Shown: positions 38,263 to 50,726 of the stretch, one piece after another | How the letters are laid out: the number at the start of each line of letters is the position of its first letter | How positions within the stretch are numbered: position 1 is the stretch's first letter | NCBI RefSeq assembly: GCF_023278565.1 | Contig: NC_064678.1 | Span: 4,278,001 to 4,342,000, forward strand | Length of the DNA stretch: 64,000 bases | Direction: 5' to 3' | Source of the DNA: Colletotrichum lupini | Taxonomy: Eukaryota; Ascomycota; Sordariomycetes; Glomerellales; Glomerellaceae | Made by a program: the position numbers and the translations under genes | The notes under the pieces: generated by a model | Database searches by the model: none | What the model saw: only the letters and a program-made list of their open reading frames with translations | What the model was told of the DNA's origin: nothing

Positions 38263-40018
38263 CTATAGCTTTGCAATCGAGTCGCCAACTTCTTTCTTGG
38301 CCTTTTCTCTAAGAATCTTTCTCAAGATCTTACCAGACTGGTTTACACTGTTAGGCTAATTCTCACACGAGCAATAGTAGAACAAGACTTACGGGGTTCT
38401 TGGGAATCACGTCGGTAAACGACACACCGCCTTTGAGTCGCTTATGCTTAGCGACCCGACCAGCCAACCACTCTGCAATCTCCTCCTCGGAAGCATTAGT
38501 ATCAGCTGACCGGACGATATATGCCCTCGGCAACTCTTCTCCGTCAATGGTAACCCCGATGACGGCAACATCGGCCACGTCTGGACGCTCAAGAAGCAAT
38601 GCTTCCAGCTCAGCTGGGGCCACCTGGTTGCCCTTGACTTTGATGAGCTCTTTCATGCGGTCGACGATGTGGAAGAGACCGCCCGTGCTATATTCCTCGA
38701 TGTAGGCAACATCACCGGTCCGCAGCCAGCGGTTGCCTTGAGCATCGGTGACGATGGTCTCGTTGGTGGCCTTGGGGTTACGCCAGTACCCCCGCATGAC
38801 AGTCGGGCCCGTGATCAGGAGCTCGCCGGGGACCTTTGCCTCGGTGACCTCCTTACCGGTCTCAGGGTTGACGAGCTTCCCCTGGCAATTGGGCATGAGT
38901 TCGCCGACGGAGGCGCTGCGGATCAGGCGGTTCGGATCCCACGTCATGGCTGTGCAGGTGACCTCGGTCATGCCCCAGCCCTGACGGACGATGAGGTCCT
39001 GCTTCTTGAGGATGCGCTCTGTTTGGCGGGCCACATCGGCAGCAAGGGGCGCGGCGCCGGAGCCGACGGTCTCGAGGCTGCTGAGGTCGAACTTGGATGT
39101 GATGGGGTGTTTTGTGAGGGCGACGAGGATCGGGGGCACGCTGACGAGCTGCGTGACGCGGTACTTTTGGATGTAGGTGAGCATCTTGACAAAGTCGAAG
39201 CCGGTCATGATGTAGACGGGGATCCCCTGCTTGGCAAAGTTGGCGACAAAGTACGTCTGCGCGTAGGCGTGATAGAGGGGCAGGAAGCAGAGGCCGACGG
39301 AGCGGGCGACAGTGGCCTCGTGGTCCGGCTCGAGCGCCGCGACTTTTACGACGCCGGTGCCGTTGGCGACGTAGCTGTAGTGGGAGATCTCGACGCCCTT
39401 GGGCACGCCCGTCGTGCCGGAGCTGTAGTTCAGGCAGCACGTTGTCGTGCGGGCGTCGGCCGGCTCGACCCACTCGAACGTCTCGGCCCGCGCCCGCGGG
39501 GCGATGAGCTCCGTCCAGTGACGGGCGCCGCCCCGCGCGGGCTTCTCGGGCGCGCTGGATCCGGGCACTGTGGTGTCGAAGACGAAGACATTGCTGGCGG
39601 GCATGGAGACCTCCTTGGCCGCCTCGAGGGCTGTGTCAAGGCTGCCCTCGGCGGCAACCATGAAGGTTGCGCCGCTGTCCTTGAGCTGGTAGGCCAGTTC
39701 GCGGGGCACAAAGGTCGGGTTGGCGCCCGTGAAGATGCCGCCGGCCATGAGGACGCCGAGGAATACGACGGGGAAGAAGAGGTTGTTGCCCGAGAAGAGG
39801 AGGACGCGGTCGCCGGGCTTGAGGCCCGCCGCTTGTAGGCCGAGGGCGATTTGCTTCGCCACGAGGCGGTAGTCGGAGAAGGTCAGGAAGTGGGTTTCTG
39901 GTCTGTCGGCGTCATAGAATGCTTTGCGATCGGAGAGGGAAGCGTTGGAGGAGCCGAAGATCCATGTCTGCAGCGAGCAGTTCGGAATGGGCTCCGACCA
40001 CCGTGATTCGATTGGCAT
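38263..40018 (-). CDS. Peroxisomal 4-coumarate:CoA-ligase-like acyl-CoA synthetase
   Basis: ANL-superfamily enzyme that activates a carboxylic acid to an acyl-AMP and then to the CoA thioester. Exons on the minus strand are 40018-38393 and 38337-38263, with a 55-bp intron (GTAAGT...CTAAC...CAG); 566 residues. The ATP/AMP-binding loop SSGTTGVPKG is at about 199-208, with GWGMTE and RTGDVA motifs further on. The catalytic C-terminal lysine is K545 in NPSGKILRK, encoded only by the last exon. The protein ends in AKL, a type-1 peroxisome targeting signal. The ATG at 40018 (MPIESRW) is chosen because the residues before it in the same frame do not look like family sequence. The substrate (phenylpropanoid, fatty or other aryl acid) cannot be told. 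The 5' half is notably GC-rich and gives a long spurious antisense frame. Confidence 0.92.
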
Positions 40019-42478
40019 GTTGGAGTAGAGATGTGTGGTTTTGTTCAAACGATGGCTTGTCGCTGGGCGGGTCTTCAAGAGAAAATTATTACCCTAGAAG
40101 AAGATAAGGATATAATTCTGAACGAAGCGTGGCGTTTGTGAGGTAGGTCTGTCGTTTTTTATTTTATTTTATAGATTCGAGCGTGATATGAAGCTCTCCC
40201 CGGATGCGGGACGCAAGACGAACGGACGCCGTTGTTTGAAGGGACTTGCTGCAATAAGGTTCTGAGCTTCTCTAGTGATCCCAGTCCTTGTTTTGGCCGC
40301 GGCTCGTCAGTTTGGAAAAAAAAGAATATGATATTACTGAACTTGATTGAGTCAGTGATCGTGAGGGGTGTCTCTGTGAGAGAAAGGATAGGACCCGCAA
40401 CTTACAGTTTGTCTTATCACAGAGAGAATTGTCTTCGTCTTTTTCTTGTCTACAAGGAAAGAGGGACCAAGCCAGGTAGCAGCCGGCAGACGCCCAGTTG
40501 AAATAAATACCACCAGGACCATGAGGAGACGGGGAAGACGGCAATTCCAAAGTGGATTTCTCTCTAGTCTCATAATCACTGCATGCCTACGGATCCCCTT
40601 CCAGGCGAAGGAGCTCCAGACGAAACCCCAGATAATTGACCCCCCGCGCTCCTATCGGCCAATGGCCGGGTCCTTTCCGGCGAGACCTTGGATTACAAGT
40701 GATGCATCTAAACCTGGGGGGGAAGCACCTCCAGGCTTCGTGACGCTAGATCTCCGCATCAGACCCCTGTCGATGCGGGGGTTCTGAGCTATGCGTCTGG
40801 GCAAAGCTGGGGAAGATGGGAGAAGAACCGAGGCATGGCGGGTAATCCGTACGCAGTAGTACGAGCTACCGGAAAAATTGGGGGTTGAGGAGGAGCAAAG
40901 CACGGCGTAAAGACCGGACGGACGACGACACGTCTTATTTCCTGAAAGGGTTTCCATTTCGTTCAACTTCGCGATTGGGTGCCACACCCACTCACTCTTG
41001 TCTGATAAAGGTCTAGGACGAATCGCGGCCAAAGACTCTGGACGGGGAGGGTACCAACCGATCCCAGGCAGTCCAGGCCCGGAGACTCGCTTGTCCAAAA
41101 CACCGAGATACAGCGAGTTGTGCTTTCTTGTCTCTGTTAGAGTCCAGAGCTCTCAGTTCTGCAGTGAGTTGTCTCGGACGCTGAGGTAGATAGGGCCACA
41201 ATTGGGCAATCCACTGCCGGAATGGCGAAGAACGTGCGCGAGATCTTCCAGGTATTCCACTCGATGTCATTCATTGACCTTGTAAGCGGACAGAAGCAGA
41301 TACCGTTGTGCCCTCTCTGGTGTGTATCTCTTGGCGAGCTTAAACTAGACGTCTCGTCAAATGGGGATATTCTCAATCGAATCATTGGATCTGCGACTAC
41401 GAGTACCCCAAGATTATGGTCGCACGAGTTTTGAGGCTGGAGTCAACCTTGCATTGGCCAATCGCCGCCGTTCCAACAGACATTCTGGGTGATTTTGACA
41501 GCTTCTCCATCTTGATAAGCAGACTAATCCAGAGACGGCCAACGTCTTGCTTTGGAGCCGCCTCTCTCCGAGGTAGAGGTTCGGCTGTGTGACATTGGCA
41601 GCGTCTGCAAGAGATGGGGTATGTTTTAGGTGCTTATTGTTTCCTTAGTAGCACGCCAGCCTTCTGTCGGCTTCAATTAGCTTGCCTCATCGCTGTTATG
41701 CTGGGGTCTTTGGTCAATTGCCCAGGCCAGACCGCAGCGAATAAGTACCCGCAAGAGCTGGGACAGCTGACTATGCCGGTGGCATTGGAAGCCACGTCAT
41801 GACTGGGTGAGCTTGCCAAGGCGATGGGTCATATTTTTATAGATTTCAGTCTGCTTGATACTGGGAGAAGGGTAGAAGAATTAATCGCAGGCCGTCAACA
41901 CATTACTCCCCCGTATTAGGAACTACGAAGTATCGGGTAGGGAGTTAATTGCTTCCATCCTGGCCAGAGAAACGCTAATCGAGAGCCATACCTCAATCAA
42001 AGGCTGCAACAGCTACTACAAAGGCCTCTGAAGTTGGTGCCTGTCGCATTGTTGCTTGGTGCGGAAACTCGTATACAGTTGACGGATTCCTGGTTCAGCT
42101 TATGTAGAGATAAAGACGCTGAGAAGTTGCATCCCAAGGATTGAACAAGCAGTCGCCAAATGGCCCAGCCAAGGAAAAGGTGGGTCCCTGCAAAATCCAT
42201 ATCATGATCGAATTGTGTAAGTTATGCAAGTCTCAATGACGCTTACTCGTCGACCTTTTGCCTCCTATGCCTCCACAGACCCAGAGCATTACCTAAGCAC
42301 GTAGTAGCCGGCTCGACCAATCACAGCGATCCATTATCCAAGCAGAGCTCACGACTTTTGAACCTCCCGAATCTAAACGAACAGCACATATCCGCAATAT
42401 CTCAAAGCCCAGCGTCGCCTGTCCCCCTCGCCCTCTCGCCGCCATCGCCAATTGAGCAGCCACCCACCGTCCCTCGCC
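40019..42478. other. Divergent intergenic region, CoA ligase to complex I gene
   Basis: About 2.5 kb without a recognisable gene; short frames on both strands have no family resemblance. The part next to 42479 is C-rich and holds a CCAAT box. Confidence 0.55.
42317..42321 (+). promoter_or_regulatory. CCAAT box upstream of the complex I 24-kDa subunit gene
   Basis: CCAAT followed by CA (GACCAATCA) lies 158 bases before the start codon, in the usual place for the fungal Hap2/3/5 (HapB/C/E) complex, which controls many respiratory genes. The motif is seen; its use is inferred. Confidence 0.4.
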
Positions 42479-43585
42479 ATGGCCTCCAGACTCTCACCTC
42501 TCCTCTTCAGATCAGCCCTCCGCTCGGCAACGTGTCGGGCGGCGAGGCCTCAGTTCCGCGCCTTCTCCCTCACAGCCGTCCGCCCCAGCGACACCCTCCA
42601 AGTGGTAAGCCGCCTCGCTTTCCGACGTCGATTGTCCTTGTAGCAATGCCTCGAGGGCTCTCCGATATCCAGAACTTGCTACAATTAGACCGTGTATTCC
42701 GAGTCAATTGCTAACGCTCTTCTGTTCGATCAGCACCGCGACTCCCCGAAAAACAACGCCGATGTCCCCTTCAAGTTCACCAAGGAGAATGAGGCCGTCA
42801 TCGACGAGATCCTGAAGCGCTACCCGCCGCAATACAAGAAGGCCGCCGTCATGCCCATCCTCGACCTCGGCCAGCGCCAGCACGGCTTCACCAGCATCAG
42901 CGTCATGAACGAGGTCGCCCGCATGCTCGAGATGCCCCCCCAGCGCGTCTACGAAGTCGCATCCTTCTACACCATGTACAACCGCACTCCCGTCGGAAAG
43001 TACTTCATCCAGGCCTGCACAACTGTGAGTCCGCCATTCATTTGCGATATCTCCGCTCGATCATACAATTGGCATTCTCCGAAGGCCCCGCTGTCAGGCT
43101 ATGGCTGGAAGGCGACGTCTTTGATATACCCAGTGGCTACGGGAATCTTTGGACCGATATCACACATTTCAAGCAGAAACATGCATTGTCGCTGACACTT
43201 TGAGAAACAGACCCCCTGCCAACTTGGCGGCGTCGGCTCCGACGTAATCGTCAAGGCCATCATCGACCATCTCGGCATCAAGCAGGGCGAGACCACAAAG
43301 GACGGCCTCTTCACCCTCCTCGAGGTCGAGTGCCTCGGCGCCTGTGTCAACGCCCCTATGGTTCAGATCAACGACGACTACTACGAGGACCTCACCCCCG
43401 AGACGACCGTCCAGCTCCTCGACGCCCTCAAGGCCACCGCCGCCGCCACCGGTGGTTCCGCCGCCGCCCAGGTCCCCAAGCCCGGCCCTATTAAGAGCGG
43501 TCGCCAAACCTGCGAAAACTCAAAGGGTCTGACCAACCTCACCTCCGAGCCATGGGGCCCCGAGGTGACGCGGAGCGATTTGTAA
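42479..43585 (+). CDS. NADH:ubiquinone oxidoreductase 24-kDa subunit (NDUFV2/NuoE)
   Basis: Subunit of the NADH-oxidising arm of mitochondrial complex I, binding the [2Fe-2S] cluster N1a. Exons are 42479-42604, 42734-43024 and 43211-43585 (introns 129 and 186 bp); 263 residues. The N terminus is a typical mitochondrial presequence rich in Arg, Ser, Ala and Leu with no acidic residue until about 37. The thioredoxin-like core carries the four cluster cysteines as C137-x4-C142 and C180-x3-C184, within ACTTTPCQLGG and VECLGAC; the first pair is joined across an intron. The C-terminal tail (PGPIKSGRQ, then [10 protein letters not shown]) matches fungal and animal orthologues. A GA microsatellite lies just after the stop. 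It is convergent with the Kelch gene. Confidence 0.96.
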
Positions 43586-44043
43586 GAAAAGTAGTGTGAT
43601 GACACACAGAGAGAGAGAGAGAGAGAGAGAGCGAGCAGCGGACGAATGGGGATATGCGAGGAGAACAACCTTGACGCACGCGCGTACGTTCGGGATAAGC
43701 CCACGAAATGGGGCCCAAAGCGAAATGGAATAGAGCCGGTGGGAGTCCGGCTTGTATATAAAACACAAATGTGCTGTATTCGGAATGCATGGGATCGGTT
43801 TAGAGATTCATTTGTCTTCTGTTCCTTTGCCCCCCCGGAGACCGCGGATATCTGCCTAATTTCCCAATTTTTCTTTTAACCTGTTAAAACGTGATGAATT
43901 TTTCTTCATTCACCATTTGCTATTGAGTTGCTGCTCGAAATCTGCTCTGTTTGATATATGAACCTTGGGGAAAAAAAACCAAAAAAAAAAAAAAACATCC
44001 ATCAACTGTATGCAGTTTTTATGCAATTTGGAACTTGGCCATC
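43586..44043. other. Convergent 3' region between the complex I gene and the Kelch gene
   Basis: 458 bp holding the two 3' untranslated regions, a GA microsatellite and two A runs (8 and 15 bases). No gene. Confidence 0.7.
43608..43631. repeat. (GA)n microsatellite after the complex I gene
   Basis: Twelve GA units beginning 23 bases after the stop codon, so probably within the 3' untranslated region. Confidence 0.9.
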
Positions 44044-45801
44044 TCACTCGGGGATCCTCAAGATCCAGCCATCCCGCAGTCTCTTGTTTTCGGAGCTCAA
44101 TCCTCCCCAGACAACGACGCCAGCCTCCTCCACGTCTCTCATCGCCGCCGCCGCAAACCACCCGCGCGGCGCGGGCTGGCCGTCGTCGTTATCGTCGTCG
44201 TACGGCTCCATCGACAGCCTCGTCCACTTGCCCTCGCCCGTGGGACGGCCAATGGCCTGCAACATGGCGTCGCGCACGCTGGCGGCCGTCATGCCGAGCG
44301 GCGGGACCTGGAACGCCCACACGTCGTCCCACATTGCGCCGGCGCCGGCATGGCCGTCCGCGCTGGGCTCGCGCTCGCCCATGATGAGGAGGAGGTACTC
44401 CCGGCCTGCGCCGACGGTGACGGCCTCGAGACCCGCTACGCTGCGGTGGCCGGGCCATGTTTGGCCCGGGACGAGGTGGATCTCCTGCTCACCGGCACCG
44501 GTACCGGGGGTTGCGCCCGCGCCCTGGGCGATGCTCTGCCAGCCGCCGCGGCCGTGGACGGCGATCTCGCCCTTGGAGACGCCGTCGTCAAAGGTGTCCA
44601 TCTCGAGGTGGATAAAGTCGAGCTGGCCGCCGATTTCGCCCTTGCCGTCGTACCCGCCGAAGCGGAACAGCCGGCTCTTGCTGACGGTGATGGCGGCGCC
44701 GCCGCGCGCGGGGCCGGGCGCCGAGGGTAGCTGGCTCCACACCCGGCTCCGCACGTCAAAGGCCCAGAGGTCGTTTGTGCGTTCCCCGTTGGCGAGGCAG
44801 CCTGCGTGAACGAAGAAGGTGCCGTAGCCGTCGTCCTCCTCGTCCGTGGCGTTGGCCGCGGCGTGGCCTATGATGGGCGCCTGGGGGATGCCGACGTCGG
44901 CGCTGTCGCCCTGGGCCCAGGCGCGCCAGGTCTGCTTTGCGCGGGCGTGCTTGGGGGCGAAGTCGCGCGGGCGGTCGGTGGCGGCGGCGGAGTGGTAGCT
45001 ACGCGGGGAGGGCATGGGGAGGTTGGTGACGCCGGGGGCGGGCGGTACGGGGTCGAGGAAGGACCAGGAGTTTGTGCGGGTGTCAAAGACCCAGACGCGG
45101 CCGGCCTCCTCGAGGGGTGTCATGTCTGGGCCGCCACGGCCGCCGTAGAGGAAGATGCGGCTGCCGATGACGGCGGTGGCATGGCCGACGCGGGGGCCCG
45201 GGACGTCGCCGAGGAGGGGGGGTTCGGGTAGGGCGGGGCCTTTGCCTTTGTCTGCCACCGTGGGCGCACTTGTGGTCTGCTCGCCAGCTCTGAGGGACGA
45301 GTATTCTTCTCCTTCTCCGGCGACGCCTGGTGAGGCGAGAGACACCTCGTCGAGGAGCTGTTGCTTCAGAGCAGCCTTCTCCTCGACGTCGTCGCCGGAC
45401 GCCTCAGGCTTCTCGTCGTCAATCTTCTCCTCCGTCTGCGTCGTGGTGGGCTCGGGGTCGGCGGGCGGGGTATACTGCTTTGCTGGGGCAGACGTGATCT
45501 TGTAGTAGTCGGCACCGGCGCTGTTATAGGGAAGCCTGATAACGTGGACGTCGTTGTCGACGGGTTCGCGGGGGTTGACCTCGCCGCCAAAGACGTAGGC
45601 GGAGCCGTTGACGACGTTGACAGTGTGGGAGGAGCGGGCGAGAGGCGGGACGTCGATTCGTTCCCATGTGCCCTTCATGGCCTTCGGGCCGGTGCCGCTG
45701 GACAGAGACGGCCTCTTGACGTTGGGCATATTGGGTAGGTTCTGCGGGAGAGACTGGAGTATCTCGGTCGTCCGCCGCTTGAGAGCTCCAAAAGACTCCA
45801 T
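44044..45801 (-). CDS. Kelch-repeat (galactose-oxidase-like propeller) protein
   Basis: Single-exon gene, 585 residues. The product should fold as a beta-propeller used for protein-protein contacts. No enzyme domain is attached, so its partner and role are unknown. Kelch blades are visible as hydrophobic strand plus GG signatures: SAYVFGGE (about 68-74), SRIFLYGGRGG (214-224), TFFVHAGC, SRLFRFGGYDGKG and VVVWGGLSSENK near the end, each followed by the conserved Trp some 40-50 residues on. A long acidic, low-complexity insert (about 110-200) separates blade 1 from blade 2. There is no signal peptide or membrane segment. The gene is GC-rich in third positions and yields several long spurious antisense frames. 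Confidence 0.85.
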   Translation of the reverse strand: MESFGALKRRTTEILQSLPQNLPNMPNVKRPSLSSGTGPKAMKGTWERIDVPPLARSSHTVNVVNGSAYVFGGEVNPREPVDNDVHVIRLPYNSAGADYYKITSAPAKQYTPPADPEPTTTQTEEKIDDEKPEASGDDVEEKAALKQQLLDEVSLASPGVAGEGEEYSSLRAGEQTTSAPTVADKGKGPALPEPPLLGDVPGPRVGHATAVIGSRIFLYGGRGGPDMTPLEEAGRVWVFDTRTNSWSFLDPVPPAPGVTNLPMPSPRSYHSAAATDRPRDFAPKHARAKQTWRAWAQGDSADVGIPQAPIIGHAAANATDEEDDGYGTFFVHAGCLANGERTNDLWAFDVRSRVWSQLPSAPGPARGGAAITVSKSRLFRFGGYDGKGEIGGQLDFIHLEMDTFDDGVSKGEIAVHGRGGWQSIAQGAGATPGTGAGEQEIHLVPGQTWPGHRSVAGLEAVTVGAGREYLLLIMGEREPSADGHAGAGAMWDDVWAFQVPPLGMTAASVRDAMLQAIGRPTGEGKWTRLSMEPYDDDNDDGQPAPRGWFAAAAMRDVEEAGVVVWGGLSSENKRLRDGWILRIPE

Positions 45802-48800
45802 GATTGCTGTCTGGCGCTGCTTCAGGGTATGGAATATCGTATGCCAGGTGATTAAGAGGAAGGAGAGAAAAGAGTGTGGGGAATTGGGTCGAGATGAAGT
45901 CGGGTTTGTATGCTGACTGTATTTGCTGATGTGATGTTCGAGGATTGGCCTTAATGATATGACGTAGCGAAGCGGTCCTCTACTCAGCTCGGCTCAGCTC
46001 AGGGTGCCTCTTTTTTGGTGGGTTGTAAGCGGGCAGTGTACACAAGCTCCGGATGCGGATCGAACGGCGATGAGTGGGTGAAAGAGGGAGCAAGAAGGGC
46101 AATGGAAGGTAAGGCATATGCTGGCCCAACAGATGATATGGGAGATGGATAATTGGCAAAGAGAATTTCCCCCTTTCTAAACTATCCAAGGTAAGGCAGG
46201 TTGCCATCTCGTTCTCTCGTATCACACAGGCGCTTGTTGCCAACGGCGCGGGCTTTGTGCGATGGAGGATGGCTCAGCTTGCAGAGGGAAGCGGGGTGCG
46301 GGCGCAGGCTTCCAAGAGCTACCCGTCCTGTTCGTCCTATCAGGGATGTCAGACGCACGTCTGCGGTGTATCTTAGCGGACGGAGCCAGGCACCTAGAGG
46401 TCGGCAGTGCTGCTGGTGGGGTTTCGTCGCCGGGTTCTTAGCAGGGGACCTCCCGTTTTTGGGGGTTCACTGGTAGGAAGAGGCCCTGATTCTAGGTGTT
46501 CCTCGGAGAACCAAGTTGGAATTGGGACTGAACGGAAGTGTACAGTCAGCCAACAGCCAACCTGTTTCGACCCGGGCAGCGATCCTTGGCTCTCGATCAT
46601 CGCCGGGGAAACATATTCATCAAAACATGTTTCGCAAACTTTACAACAATAGCCCAGGGCATCCTTTTGTTGATCTCCGGGCTCATGGCAGCCCAACCGG
46701 GAGAACACCAATGGTGTCACAACATCTCCCCTCTGAACACGACTCAGCATGATCCCACCTTGGCCCCTCAATAGCTGTATATTGGAGACGGCGATGCCCA
46801 ATCACGAGCTAATCCCATCGACAAACGATGGAATGCCTTACAGGCCACCCGTAACCAGCAGATATAGATCCCTCGTATTGCTCGTTCCTTGCATTCACTT
46901 TTGAGATTTGCGGGCCCCTGTACACCGAAACCGCCGAATCATCAGGCACAGGCCATTTCTATCGCTTTGTTCCTCACCTACCAGCAGCATGTGGTCATTA
47001 TCTCAACATTCGCTCTTTGGGGAGCTTCAAGGCAGTTTTTGATAGAGATATCCGGTTCGTTCGCTTGATCGTTTGACAGCTGGGCGCCTTTTCCTCACAA
47101 TAACTACCTGCCTTAGGTAGGGAGAGAAACAAGTAAGGTCGGTGGGCAGGTATCATCTGCTTCGGTGCCTTCCATAAGATACCTTAAATACAAGGTAGGT
47201 AAATACAAGGTAGGTAGTCGCACCTGAAGTATGCCTGTCCGTCGGCTCTCCGGTCGGGGTGGCCTCGGCCCCTCCGCGACAGCGACCACCCGGTTCCGCC
47301 GGACCTCTTGATCCACACCAAATCCGGTCCCGCAACCCAGCGCGGTCCGGATCCCGGACTAGGAAAATGGCAATGCCGACACCGCGCCGTGACGATTCGG
47401 AACGTACCAAGTAAGCATCCAAAATCACCCGCTGGACCGAGGGAACCGGCTTACGTAGCTGCTTACCGTGGCGTTCTTCCTCCGAGAAGGATTCCGGCTG
47501 GATTCCACCCCCTGCTGTTCCCAACGACGCGTGACAGCTTGTAAGTGCAGTTTTTCCCCCTTCCTTCAAAGAAGCAGAGTGTTCCAGGGCCGTGGTCCGT
47601 CTTCAGCTTCTAGGTCCGCGATCCTACCTTCCATCAACCACGATCTCGGTAGGGCTGTGGCGTGTTGGACGTCCAGGCTAGCACTCAGCTATGGAGGAAT
47701 ACGAATCACACTTGCGTAGGGCTATCAGACTATCATTCAAGATAGAATCTGAGACCGACAAGCCCCTTACATTGAACATAGCCATTGAAGAACATCGTCA
47801 TCAGTAGAAGCCAAGGGGAGAAAGTAAGACCTGGAGGGCTGCATCCTATGCTGGAACACGAGGCGGCGTACAGTAGCGCAGCAGAGAGAGCGTAAATGCC
47901 GGCACGGTGAGCCTCAGCCGCGAAAAGGCAACCTGCCTACCTACCAGGCAGTAGACCTTTCCATTCCATCCAACTCTCCAAGGTCCAAAGCAGTAAGATG
48001 GCCGCCTCGCGCCGCCAAAGCTTTCACCATCGTCGTCATAGATCCCCAGCCCTGTTGGTTGTACCTTATTCTTGGGGGCCATGCCGCCATGCCATGCTTG
48101 CCATGATCACACACACACACCCCGATTTGCAACGTACCATCCATCGAGCGCAAAGCTACCCTCAAGAAGGAACACATCCGCGGCACTGCCCACGCATGGA
48201 AGGGAATAAAAAGAGCTCATCTAGATAAACGCTGCAGGCGCAGAGCCATCCATTTTGGAGCGCCGTGCTTGCATCGGTCGGCTAACGTACCCACCGTAGC
48301 AGCCGCCGCGGCGCAGTCACCAAAAGTGAAGAAAAAGAAAAGAGTAGAAGTCGCAGGACACAAGATGCTCGTTTCGCTTCGCGCACTCGCGCGCGGGATG
48401 GGGGGAGGGGGGGTAGGTGTGGGCAAGGACTCAAGACTTACACCGTAGATGTCTGTCCGTTGCTGGCAGACCAGCCCAGCCCCCCAAAGCCGGAGAACCG
48501 TTGGCGGTACGCGAAAGAGCTGCGTTGCGTGGCTAAGCAGCCCCCCCCCCCCCCGTCTCCGTCTTCGCATGCGGCACGCGGCGCGGGTGGGATAGCATGG
48601 CACGCATGGTAAGGTAAGGTAGGTAATCACTCTGTTCCATTCTCCGGGTGCTGATGTGTTCGATGGAGTTCAGCTTTGCATAGACCGGCCGGCCGGTGTG
48701 TCCAACGCGCACTAGTGCTGACGGCTTTTCGGTTCCGCCTTGAGGAGAGCGTGGGAGCTTCCCACGCTTCCCTCCCTCCCCGTCCCGTCTTAGCCCTCTC

Positions 48801-50726
48801 GGTCTCTGTCTCTCGATCCGTGTCTTGTCCTTTTTTTTTTTTTGACCTCCGTGTCTCGTCTTCTCTTTTCCTCTACTACCTAGGACCTAGCGCTCCATCT
48901 GGGCCGCGCCGCTGCGGCCAACAGCCAACGCCAGCGCGCAACCACCCTATGGGTGTCTGGTGAGGAGGAAATGCATAAACGGCAGAGAGAAGAAGAAAAG
49001 GGAATAAATCCGGTTTTTTAGATTGTAACTCCGTGTCTCGACACATTGGGGGCCGCGGGGAAGGCAACCGCATGTACTCTGCCTTGCCTCCAAGTCTTAC
49101 ACATCTCACACCCCCCTCCTTCTCCCTACTCTTCTCTCCTCCCCCCGGTCTTCCTATTCCTACGGATGCTCTTCCGCCCTTGGCGAGCCCTACGGATTAT
49201 GGGATGAAAGGAATGGAAGCGAAGGAATGCATGTCAGAACTTAGATCGATGGGCGATGGACGATGGGCGATGGGCAGCCCAACACACGCGGCGGGTACGG
49301 CTACTTGCCTTCCTACCTCTATCTTTACGTACAACTCCCTAAGGTACCTGCCTACCTACTGCTTCGTTCTACCTCATAGGTTCAAGTTCATTCATAGGAA
49401 ACGAGAGAAGGATCCGGAACAGTTTTCTCATGCAGGAGAGGGCGAGCGTAAGGTTCCTCCGTACAGTCCTACAGCCAACAGAAGAACAAGTCAGCATTCT
49501 ACCTACCCATCCTCAGAGGCTTAGAGTCGTTCCCGTCCACCCGTTTCCCCTCCACCCTCCGTCCCCATCCCTTACGTCGGACGTGTCGATTAGCGCCCAG
49601 GGCGGAAAGCTGGGCTGGACTGGGCGGGGCTGGGAAACCAACTTGAGCCGCATGACTCGGGGTTTCGCTGGATGCCCACCCAGCTCCGGTTCTCCCTCCC
49701 AGTGAACGGACCGGTCGCACGCTGTTGGTGTAGTTGTAGGTAGGTGTGGTTTGTGGGATTCTAGTGTGGGACGTGTGAAACTGTGTATAGTGGTGTAAGT
49801 GGTCGTCGTGTCGTCGTGTCGTCGTGTATGTCGAGTGGGCGAGCAAAGACGATAGAGCCTCACGGCTGCTTGCTGCCGCTGCCGCTGCCGCTGCCGTTCC
49901 CCTCGAACAGCCGCTGGTCAAGCTAGGGGTTTGCTCCAACACACGCCAGCCGAAACTCATGGTTGAAGCAGCCACAGGCGCGTAGACGGGGAGGTACTGG
50001 AGGCTGGCGGCTCGGTCGGTATAGAAGCGCGCCTGAGTTGGTTGCTTGGCCGCATCGTGGGAGGACTCTGCGACGGAGAGTTGCAGCGCGGCATTGGGGA
50101 CTGGACTAGGATGGTATCCTGTTGCATAGATCACGGGGGAAGAAGGTTGTCGTCTCTCCCGTGCTTGCCAGCTTCAGTTCTCCAGTGGGATTCGGGGTTA
50201 TGGCGGTTTATTCGGAGCTCGGTGATCCTGTGAGACTGGCATCTCTCTTTTCGCCGATGGTGGCATAAGGTAAGTAGGTAGGTAACTAGTTCCTTCACTA
50301 TGAGGGGAGAGAGCATTTGAATTGGAATGAGGGTACAGCAAATTGGTATCAATGCAGAAACTATCAAAAAGTGCCAGGTCATGACTATGGATTATATCCT
50401 GTTCTCGTTCCCGCTCAAGTATGCCGGCCAACTGTATATCCGCAAAAAAGAAAAAAATGAAAGTCTTTTTCATCAAGTCGCATTACTCCTTCGCGAACTT
50501 CCTGATCGTAGAAGCAGAAAACTCCGGCCGTGGAAGGCCAAGCAACTAGAATGTAAAAGAAAAGGTATCTAAAAAAAATAAAAATAAAATAAAAAAGAGG
50601 GAAAAACTTCAATGAAAACATGAACAAGCCTTGAACTACCGAGATGCCAGTTTGAACAACTCTAAAGTAGCAAGTAACGTATAGATGATCAACAACAACC
50701 ATGAAGACTGGGTGACGGAGTGAAAA
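45802..50726. other. Gene-poor interval
   Basis: No recognisable gene in 4.9 kb. The minus-strand frame 49499-50134 (211 codons) has an Ala8 run and His/Thr-rich low-complexity sequence and is not convincing. A run of 14 C (48541-48554), T12 (about 48832-48843) and several TAGGTA/TACCT words occur. The part next to 45801 is the Kelch promoter. Confidence 0.5.

Noticed and set aside
38669..39838. 389-codon plus-strand frame, rich in Gly, Ala, Asp and Glu
   Set aside because: It lies antisense to the clear CoA-ligase gene; the opposite strand of GC-rich codons gives few stops. No family resemblance.
43951..44809. Plus-strand frames of 259 and 283 codons over the Kelch gene
   Set aside because: Antisense shadows of the GC-rich Kelch coding sequence, beginning in its poly-A-rich 3' region.
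49499..50134. 211-codon minus-strand frame
   Set aside because: Low-complexity Ala, Thr and His content and weak codon bias; no homologue recognised.
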